Positions 58,652-64,000 of a stretch of 64,000 bases of DNA are shown here, piece after piece. The position numbers and the translations under genes were made by a program. The stretch comes from Deltaproteobacteria bacterium. GTDB taxonomy: Bacteria > Myxococcota_A > Polyangia > DRWM01 > JAAZOP01. The DNA lies in assembly GCA_016218815.1 (NCBI GenBank), contig JACRCX010000103.1:25468-89467 (forward strand), read 5' to 3'. The notes beneath the pieces are model-generated. The model made no database searches. It was not told the origin of the DNA and saw only the letters and a program-made list of their open reading frames with translations. Positions within the stretch are counted from its first letter, which is position 1; every line of letters starts with the position of its first letter.

Positions 58652-59815
58652 CTACCGGCAATAGGGGAGGGAGCAGCCGGTGGGGCCGTCGGGGCAGGTC
58701 TCGACGCATTCGGCGTACTGCCAGCATTGGATGGTTTCGTGGGGCAGGCAGGCGTAGCCGGCGGTGGCGCCGGAGGAGTCGGTGAGGCGGTAGCAGGTGC
58801 CCCAGGGGCCGCAAGCGGAGGGGTCGGACGGGTCGCAGAGGTCGGCGCAGCCGTCGCCGCGGCCGTCGCCGTTGGTGTCGAGGCAGAAGCCGTCGAAGCA
58901 GTCGGTGAAGTCGGCGCAATGGTCGCAGACGTGGCCGCCGCCCGAGGGGTGGAGGCAGGAGCCTTTTTTCGGTCGGCACTGGAGGGTGTCGGAGGTGCAG
59001 TAGAACTCCGGGGAGGCGCACTCGTCGGAGGAGGCGCAGGGTTCGCCGCAGAAGGAGAACTTGGTGTAGCGGTCGGTGAGGCACAGGGCGCCGTCGTTGC
59101 AGTCGGCGTCGCCGCGGCAGGGTTGGCAGAACCCGCCGTCGCCGACGCAGCTCCCGAAGGACGGCTTGCACTGGAAGCGTCCGCTGCCGGCGGGGATTTC
59201 GAGGCAGAGCGAGTCGGTGGGGCAGGTGGTGGGGCGTGCGGGATCGCAGGTCTGGGAGCAGAAGCGGTCGCCGGCGTCGTCGGCGATGCAGTCGTCGTTG
59301 GCGAAGCCGCACTGGTCGTCCAGGTCGCAGGGCTCGCAATAGGCGCGGGGGCGGCAGATGCGGCCGTCGTTGCCGTCGCGGCAGGACATGTCGTAGGGGC
59401 AGTCGCGGTCGTCGGTGCAGTCGGCGGTGCAGAAGGCGTAGGGGTCGTCGTCGGAGCGGCGCTGGCAGCGGAAGCCGGCGGCCTCGTCGCAGGGGGCATC
59501 GGAGCAGTAGTCGCCGTAGCGGCCTTCGCCGTCGGCGAAGCGGGTCGTGCGGCAGATCGTGGAGTCGTCGGGGCCGTGGCCGCAGGCCGAGCCTTCCTCC
59601 GGGCACTCCTCGCGCCGAGCGCAGGCGCGGGTGCAGGTCGCCTCGAAGCAGAGGCCGGAGGTGCACTCGGCCGGGTCGTCGCAGGGTTCGCCGAAGGCGC
59701 GGAGGGCGGATGCCGGGTCGGCGGGCGTGTCGGCGCCGGCGTCGGAGCCGGGGTCTCCGGAGCAGGCTCCGCCGGCGGCGAGGGCGAGCACGAGGGTGGC
59801 GGCGGAGAGTTTCAT
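58652..59815 (-). CDS. Cys-rich repeat lipoprotein
   Basis: 387 residues from ATG 59815, with AAGGAG six bases before. Signal KLSAATLVLALAAGGAC gives the lipobox Cys. The mature part carries about 50 cysteines in repeated motifs of about 40 residues, such as CDDPAECTSGLCFEATCTRA, CTADCTDDRDCPYDMSCRDG and CQPCRGDADCNDGALCLTD. These resemble the Cys-rich secreted proteins often found in myxobacteria. DTNGDGRGDGCADLCDPSDP may bind calcium. It should be surface-exposed and heavily disulphide-bonded. It is divergent from the thioredoxin-like trio starting at 59922, whose redox proteins might act on it. Confidence 0.9.
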   Translation of the reverse strand: MKLSAATLVLALAAGGACSGDPGSDAGADTPADPASALRAFGEPCDDPAECTSGLCFEATCTRACARREECPEEGSACGHGPDDSTICRTTRFADGEGRYGDYCSDAPCDEAAGFRCQRRSDDDPYAFCTADCTDDRDCPYDMSCRDGNDGRICRPRAYCEPCDLDDQCGFANDDCIADDAGDRFCSQTCDPARPTTCPTDSLCLEIPAGSGRFQCKPSFGSCVGDGGFCQPCRGDADCNDGALCLTDRYTKFSFCGEPCASSDECASPEFYCTSDTLQCRPKKGSCLHPSGGGHVCDHCADFTDCFDGFCLDTNGDGRGDGCADLCDPSDPSACGPWGTCYRLTDSSGATAGYACLPHETIQCWQYAECVETCPDGPTGCSLPYCR

Positions 59816-59921
59816 GGGGGGCTCCTTGCGCCGGGGCGCGGGCATCGAGTGCATTGCGCTCCAAGGCGTGCGATGGCAGACTATACACCGTTTTCCGGGG
59901 GGCACGCCGACGAGGTGGAAT

Positions 59922-60590
59922 GTGAGCAAGTCGATGTGGGGAAGCCTGGTATTGCCGGCGGTCCTGCTGCTGCCTGCGGGGTGGGGTTGCAACGGCGATG
60001 ATTCCGTCGAGCCCGACGCGGGCAACGAGGCGACGGACGGCCCGGTGGACTCGGTGCCGGACGACGCGTTCGGCGACGAGCCGGTGGGTCCGGAGGGATA
60101 TCCGCCGGCGCCGTACGGGGTGACGGTCGGGGATCGGATGCAGAACCTGCGGTTCACGAGCATCGACGGCAGCGCGCTGGAGCTGGCGGACTTCTACGCC
60201 GACCACACGGTGAAGCTGCTGTGGATTTTCGCCTCGGCGGGATGGTGCACGGCGTGCGCGGCCCAGTCGACGGCGATGCCCGGCATCTACGACGAGTACC
60301 ATCCGCAGGGGCTGGAGATCCTGGGTACCGTCTTCGAGGACGGCAGCGCCGCTCCGGCGAGCGCGGCCTACGCGCGCGGCTATGCGACGCGTTACGGGTG
60401 GAACTTCCCGGGGGCGGCGGACGAGACGTTCGAGCTGGGGCGCTACTTCGACAAGTCGGCGACGCCGCTGAACATGCTGGTGGATCTGACGGACATGACG
60501 ATCATGGTTCTGGAGACCGGCTGGGGCGAGGCGGCGTTCCGTTCGGCGATCGAGTCCAACCTGGCGGCCATCGCGGATCGGGCGCCATGA
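59922..60590 (+). CDS. Thioredoxin-like lipoprotein (TlpA/AhpC-TSA type)
   Basis: 222 residues from GTG 59922, with GAGG six bases before; ATG 59934 is also in frame. Signal WGSLVLPAVLLLPAGWGC, then an acidic linker. The thioredoxin domain covers about residues 65-220: GDRMQNLRFTSIDGSALELA, and the active site LLWIFASAGWCTACAAQSTA, with a WCTAC CxxC motif. The later cis-Pro region reads DKSATPLNMLVDLTDMTIMV. It is probably a periplasmic or outer-membrane-anchored thiol-disulphide protein. It overlaps the next gene by four bases (ATGA). Confidence 0.92.
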   Translation: MSKSMWGSLVLPAVLLLPAGWGCNGDDSVEPDAGNEATDGPVDSVPDDAFGDEPVGPEGYPPAPYGVTVGDRMQNLRFTSIDGSALELADFYADHTVKLLWIFASAGWCTACAAQSTAMPGIYDEYHPQGLEILGTVFEDGSAAPASAAYARGYATRYGWNFPGAADETFELGRYFDKSATPLNMLVDLTDMTIMVLETGWGEAAFRSAIESNLAAIADRAP

Positions 60591-61153
60591 GCCGCCTGTG
60601 CACGGTCGTTTTCGGGGTCCTTTCGCTGGCGTTCGTGGGGGCGCACTGCGGAGCGGCGCAGGGCGGCGCGAGCACGGGTCCGGCGCCGGACTTCTCGTTG
60701 CGCACGACGACGGGCGAGTCGTTCCGGCTGGGCGACCACCTGGAGCGGGAGGTCATCGTGTTGACCTTCTGGACGTCGTTCTGCCCGAGCTGCCGTACGG
60801 AGCTGACGAACTTCGACGGGTTGTACCAGGAGCTGCGCGACGAGGGGTTGCTGGTGGTGGCCGTGGCGCTGGACTCTCCGGACACGGTGAGCGACGTGCG
60901 AACGATCGCGGAGCGTCTCGGGTTCACCTTCCCCGTCGTGCTCGACGAGGAGTCCACGGTGGCGGGGTTGTACAACCCGCGGGGAGCGACGCCGTTCACG
61001 GTGCTCATCGACCGGGAGGGGCGGCGGGTGTGGTCGCACGAGGGGTTCGTGGCCGGGGACGCGGAGGACATCGAGGCGCGGATCCGCGAGCTGCTGGCCG
61101 AGGGGTCGGGCGAGGCGGGGGACGCGTCCGGCGGGGGCGGCGGCGCGCAGTGA
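60587..61153 (+). CDS. Second thioredoxin-like protein (TlpA/ResA type)
   Basis: 188 residues from ATG 60587, overlapping the previous stop. The signal SRLCTVVFGVLSLAFVGAHC may end in a lipobox Cys. The thioredoxin fold follows: APDFSLRTTTGESFRLGDHL, active site VLTFWTSFCPSCRTELTNFD with CPSC, and cis-Pro GATPFTVLIDREGRRVWSHE. It overlaps the barrel gene by four bases (GTGA). Two CxxC proteins in a row suggests a relay, with one reducing or oxidising the other. Confidence 0.93.
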   Translation: MSRLCTVVFGVLSLAFVGAHCGAAQGGASTGPAPDFSLRTTTGESFRLGDHLEREVIVLTFWTSFCPSCRTELTNFDGLYQELRDEGLLVVAVALDSPDTVSDVRTIAERLGFTFPVVLDEESTVAGLYNPRGATPFTVLIDREGRRVWSHEGFVAGDAEDIEARIRELLAEGSGEAGDASGGGGGAQ

Positions 61154-62814
61154 AGCGTGGTTTCCTCCCGGTGGCGACGCTGCTCGCCGCGCTCGCGGTG
61201 CGGCCGGTCCCTGCCGCGGCGGGCGACACGGCGTACACGATCACGGAGACGCTGATCGCCGAGTGGTTGTGGGACAACGGCAACGACCAGCGGAACGACG
61301 ACTACTACTGGGACATCAAGAACCGGTTGAACATCGGCATCCTGGCCGACGGCATCGACGCCGGGTTCCGGATCGACACGGCGTCGTTCGGCTACCTGGA
61401 GCCGGCGTGGATCAGCGGCGACACGGAGCAGGAGCGGCTGCAGCGCGAGGCGGACTGGTACGAGCGCTACGGGGTGACGCAGACGACTCCGGGCGAGTAC
61501 TCGCACGTCGGGGACTACCGGCTGGAGCGTGGGTTTGCGAAGGTGCAGCTCACGCCGGACTGGCTGCTGACCGGGGGCGACTTCTACGCGCACATCGGTC
61601 GCGGCCTGATCCTGTCGCTGCGCAAGGTGGACGAGCTGGGGCTGGACTCGGCGCTGCGCGGCGGGCGCGTGGACGGGCGGATCGCCGACCGTTTCGACGT
61701 CACGGTGATGGGCGGGGTGGTCAACGTGACCAACGTCGACGAGCGGTACAACCTCATCTCGGAGGATCCGCTCGACATCGTCGTCGCCGGCCGCGTCGCG
61801 GCCGACCTGTGGGGCGGCAACCGGCTCGCGCTGCACGTGATGGACTTGCAGCCCCACCTGGCCGACGCGAACCAGACCGGCACGGTCGGCTACGGCGGCG
61901 CGCTGGAGTTCCTCGACTTGCCCTACAGCCTGACGTTCTACGCCGAGGCCGACGGCCTGCACCGGTCGTTCGAGAGCGGGGAGACGGACGACGGCTGGGC
62001 GCTCTACGCGAACGCAGGCGCGAAGGTCGGTCCGGTGCAGCTGCTGCTGGAGTACAAGGAGTACCACGAGTTCGGCATCCTGTCGGAGGGCCAGGACGCC
62101 ACGCACGCGCACTGGCCGTACAACCGGCCGCCGACGGCGGACCTGGAGGACCAGCTCATCGAGAGCGAGTTCGACGTCCGCGGCGGGCGGCTGAAGGCGG
62201 ACTGGGAGATTTTCGACTGGTTCACGGTCTTCGCGGCCTTCGCGGGGGCCGACGATTTCACGGCGATCAACCACGACGCGATCCATCCGTACGGGGGTTT
62301 GGAGTTCCGCTGGGACGAGGGGCAATCCGTGGCGCGGGTCGTCGCCGGGTACCGGCGCGCCTGGGACGAGGTGCCGGACCCGGACCCGGGCGCTCCGCCG
62401 GACGCGCTGATCCGGGAGCTGTACCGGACGCTGGTCCACGTCCGGTTCGATCTGCAGATCCACGTCTGGGGGCCGCTGTCGCTGCAGGCCGAGGTGCTGG
62501 ACGAGGAGTGGTCGGAGCGGGACATCGACAAGATGCTCGACTACCGGCGCGGCACGGCGGCGCTCAGCCTGGACTGGGCCGGGATCGGGGGCGTGTACGG
62601 GACGTTCGAGTGGGACACGCAGTTCGAGGGAAACCCGTCGGACGAGCGGGAGCACTACTTCGGGGCGGGGGGGATCCAGTGGTTTGCCGCCGACTGGCTC
62701 ACGGTGCGCGGGCGGGTGGGCAGCCTGCGCGGCGGTCGCAAGTGCCTGGCCGGGGTATGCCGCACGTTCCCGCCCTTCGACGGCATGCGGCTCGAGGTCA
62801 TCTTCCGGCTGTAG
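61150..62814 (+). CDS. DUF6029-like outer-membrane beta-barrel protein
   Basis: 554 residues from GTG 61150 with four-base overlap. Signal KRGFLPVATLLAALAVRPVP then AAAGDTAYTITETL. Family-like blocks are WLLTGGDFYAHIGRGLILSL and DSALRGGRVDGRIADRFDVT, matching DUF6029-type barrels as I recall them. Many alternating strands follow, and the protein ends GMRLEVIFRL, an aromatic-containing C-terminal strand. A Cys pair lies near the end (RKCLAGVCRTF). Coupled translation with two thioredoxin-like proteins suggests a common outer-membrane pathway, perhaps electron or thiol transfer; unproven. Confidence 0.88.
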   Translation: MKRGFLPVATLLAALAVRPVPAAAGDTAYTITETLIAEWLWDNGNDQRNDDYYWDIKNRLNIGILADGIDAGFRIDTASFGYLEPAWISGDTEQERLQREADWYERYGVTQTTPGEYSHVGDYRLERGFAKVQLTPDWLLTGGDFYAHIGRGLILSLRKVDELGLDSALRGGRVDGRIADRFDVTVMGGVVNVTNVDERYNLISEDPLDIVVAGRVAADLWGGNRLALHVMDLQPHLADANQTGTVGYGGALEFLDLPYSLTFYAEADGLHRSFESGETDDGWALYANAGAKVGPVQLLLEYKEYHEFGILSEGQDATHAHWPYNRPPTADLEDQLIESEFDVRGGRLKADWEIFDWFTVFAAFAGADDFTAINHDAIHPYGGLEFRWDEGQSVARVVAGYRRAWDEVPDPDPGAPPDALIRELYRTLVHVRFDLQIHVWGPLSLQAEVLDEEWSERDIDKMLDYRRGTAALSLDWAGIGGVYGTFEWDTQFEGNPSDEREHYFGAGGIQWFAADWLTVRGRVGSLRGGRKCLAGVCRTFPPFDGMRLEVIFRL

Positions 62815-62826
62815 GGGGCGACGTCC

Positions 62827-63954
62827 GTGACGGTCGGCCACGAGGCGTTGTTCTGGAAGCCGCTAACGGGCAAGCGCGTGGGCTGCGTGCTGTGCGCGCA
62901 GGTCTGCAAGCTCGAGGACGGCGAGGTCGGGTTCTGCGGGGCGCGGCGCAACGTCGGCGGAGAGCTGCGGAGCGTGAGCTACGGGCGGCTGGTCGCGGAG
63001 CACGTCGATCCGATCGAGAAGAAGCCGCTGTTCCACTACCGTCCCGGGAGCCGGTCGTTCTCGATCGCGACGTGCGGGTGCAACCTGCGCTGCGATTTCT
63101 GCCAGAACTGGTCGATCTCGCAGCACCGTGAGCACGGCGGCGACGGATGCCTGGAGGGGGAGGAGACGCCGGCGGAGCGGATCGTGGAGCGGGCGGTAGC
63201 GGCGAGCTGCGCGTCGATCTCGTACACGTACACCGAGCCGACGGTCTTCTACGAATACTGCCGGGATGTCGGGGTGCGGGCGCGAGAGGCGGGGCTGGGG
63301 AACGTCTTCGTCACGAACGGGATGATGCTGCCGGACGTGGTCGACGACGCGGCGGCGACGTTCCTGGACGCGGCCAACGTCGACCTCAAGGCGTTCACGA
63401 AGGGGTTCTACGAGGACGTCTGCCAGGGATCGCTGGAGGGGGTGAAGCGGGGGCTGGAGCGGCTGGTGGAGCGGGGGGTGTGGGTCGAGGTGACGACGCT
63501 GGTGGTGCCGGGGCGGAACGATTCGGACGGGGAGCTGCGGGCGATTGCGAAGTACCTGGCGTCGCTGAGCCGGGACCTGCCGTGGCATCTGTCGCGGTTC
63601 CATCCCGACTTCGAGGCGGATGGCATCGAAGAGACGCCGGTGGGGCGGTTGGTGGCGGGGAGGCAGATCGGGGTGGCGGAGGGGTTGCGGCACGTGTACG
63701 TGGGGAACGCGCGGACGGGCGACGGGGAGACGACGCGGTGTGCGTCGTGCGGGGAGGTGTTGATCCGGCGGGTGGGCTTCACGGCGGAGGTGGTGGGGCT
63801 GGAGGGGGGGGTGTGCGGGAAGTGCGGGGAGGGGCTGGCGGGGAGGGGGCTGGGGGAGGGGAAAAAGAAACCACCGATGGACACCGATGAACACAGCGCG
63901 GCCAGTGGCCGCAACCAAAGCGGCCCCTGGCCGCGGTCGAGGGTCGAGCGCTGA
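62827..63954 (+). CDS. amrS: AmrS-type radical SAM enzyme (AmmeMemoRadiSam system)
   Basis: 375 residues from GTG 62827. The N-terminus VGHEALFWKPLTGKRVGCVL precedes a Cys-rich segment (CAQVCKLEDGEVGFCGARRN) seen in AmrS proteins. The radical SAM cluster motif is IATCGCNLRCDFCQNWSISQ, with CxxxCxxC. Further family blocks are YTYTEPTVFYEYCRD and NVDLKAFTKGFYEDVCQG. Near the C-terminus four more Cys (CASCGEVL, CGKCGEGL) form a zinc-ribbon-like element. The partner proteins Memo and AMMECR1 are not in the window, and the substrate is not established. The last 30 residues translate an intergenic repeat (KKPPMDTDEH), so the true family end is near GEGLAG. Confidence 0.92.
   Translation: MTVGHEALFWKPLTGKRVGCVLCAQVCKLEDGEVGFCGARRNVGGELRSVSYGRLVAEHVDPIEKKPLFHYRPGSRSFSIATCGCNLRCDFCQNWSISQHREHGGDGCLEGEETPAERIVERAVAASCASISYTYTEPTVFYEYCRDVGVRAREAGLGNVFVTNGMMLPDVVDDAAATFLDAANVDLKAFTKGFYEDVCQGSLEGVKRGLERLVERGVWVEVTTLVVPGRNDSDGELRAIAKYLASLSRDLPWHLSRFHPDFEADGIEETPVGRLVAGRQIGVAEGLRHVYVGNARTGDGETTRCASCGEVLIRRVGFTAEVVGLEGGVCGKCGEGLAGRGLGEGKKKPPMDTDEHSAASGRNQSGPWPRSRVER
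63868..63894. repeat. ACCGATGRACRC short-period repeat, copy 3
   Basis: AAACCACCGATGGACACCGA then TGAACAC, again preceded by a G/A-rich run. This copy lies inside the 3' end of the radical SAM gene and is translated. After the stop only 46 bases remain, with GGTCGAGGGTCGAGCG just before it. Confidence 0.85.
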
Positions 63955-64000
63955 GGGTTGAGAGTCCGACCGACCCGTTACTTGTTCTGCTCCACCTTGG

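Noticed and set aside
63978..64000. Possible C-terminal end (KVEQNK then stop) of a minus-strand gene entering from the right
   Set aside because: Only seven codons visible; cannot be told from chance.

Overview
The window reads as a high-GC (roughly 70% by eye) chromosome segment of a Gram-negative, double-membraned bacterium of the myxobacterial / deltaproteobacterial kind (Myxococcota or a close relative). The reasons are: many secreted lipoproteins with long Asp/Ala-rich linkers or repeated Cys motifs; a Ser/Thr protein kinase with an HRDLSPANI catalytic loop; an oxidosqualene cyclase; a large thioester alpha-2-macroglobulin lipoprotein; and the gene order rpoN-hpf-ptsN-hprK-rapZ-ptsH-ptsI, which is typical of deltaproteobacteria. 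No rRNA, tRNA, insertion sequence, phage or CRISPR array was recognised. High GC gives long antisense shadow frames almost everywhere. Genes were chosen by protein-like composition, motifs, signal peptides and start/stop coupling.

Layout. 1-6.5 kb: an unrecognised gene cut by the left edge, three lipoproteins, an SCP2 sterol-carrier-domain protein, a Gfo/Idh/MocA oxidoreductase and a DUF2461 protein. 6.6-10.2 kb: a decayed accessory patch with a DUF1016 nuclease remnant, a frameshifted beta-propeller fragment, and an OLD/AAA ATPase next to a DUF4276 gene that has lost its middle. 10.3-16.7 kb (minus): a tight run Ser/Thr kinase > PEGA/TPR protein > lipoprotein > oxidosqualene cyclase, followed by a methyltransferase. 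16.8-20.6 kb: Cys-rich lipoprotein, HAD phosphatase, LolCDE/MacB-like ABC exporter. 20.9-30.8 kb (plus): lptA-lptB, a vWA-like/EGF-like lipoprotein, then the sigma-54 and nitrogen-PTS cluster with stop/start overlaps. 30.8-35.7 kb: diguanylate cyclase, OPA-type MFS transporter, PAS hybrid histidine kinase. 36-44.9 kb (plus): YceI lipoprotein, membrane protein and ArsR regulator; then two tandem LolA-like proteins, a DUF1302-like outer-membrane barrel, an HpnN/MMPL-type RND exporter and a coupled soluble protein. 44.9-45.4 kb: gene-poor, strongly structured DNA. 45.4-52 kb: SPOR protein, argS, membrane and coiled-coil proteins. 52.3-57.2 kb: the alpha-2-macroglobulin. 57.3-64 kb: three lipoproteins, a coupled trio of two thioredoxin-like proteins and a DUF6029-like barrel, and an AmrS-type radical SAM enzyme.

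Taken together, much of the window serves the cell envelope: LPS bridge and ATPase, lipoprotein-type ABC export, LolA/RND lipid export and many surface lipoproteins. The cyclase, the SCP2 protein and the HpnN-like exporter make sterol or triterpenoid synthesis and trafficking a reasonable hypothesis. A second theme is unusual intergenic DNA: several families of short-period degenerate repeats (ACCGATGRACRC, CGCAGAGA, GCGCAAAGGACGCAAAG, CCGCTGAGACGCTGAG, GGGGGCT, GAGCTAC) and a palindromic element recur between unrelated genes.
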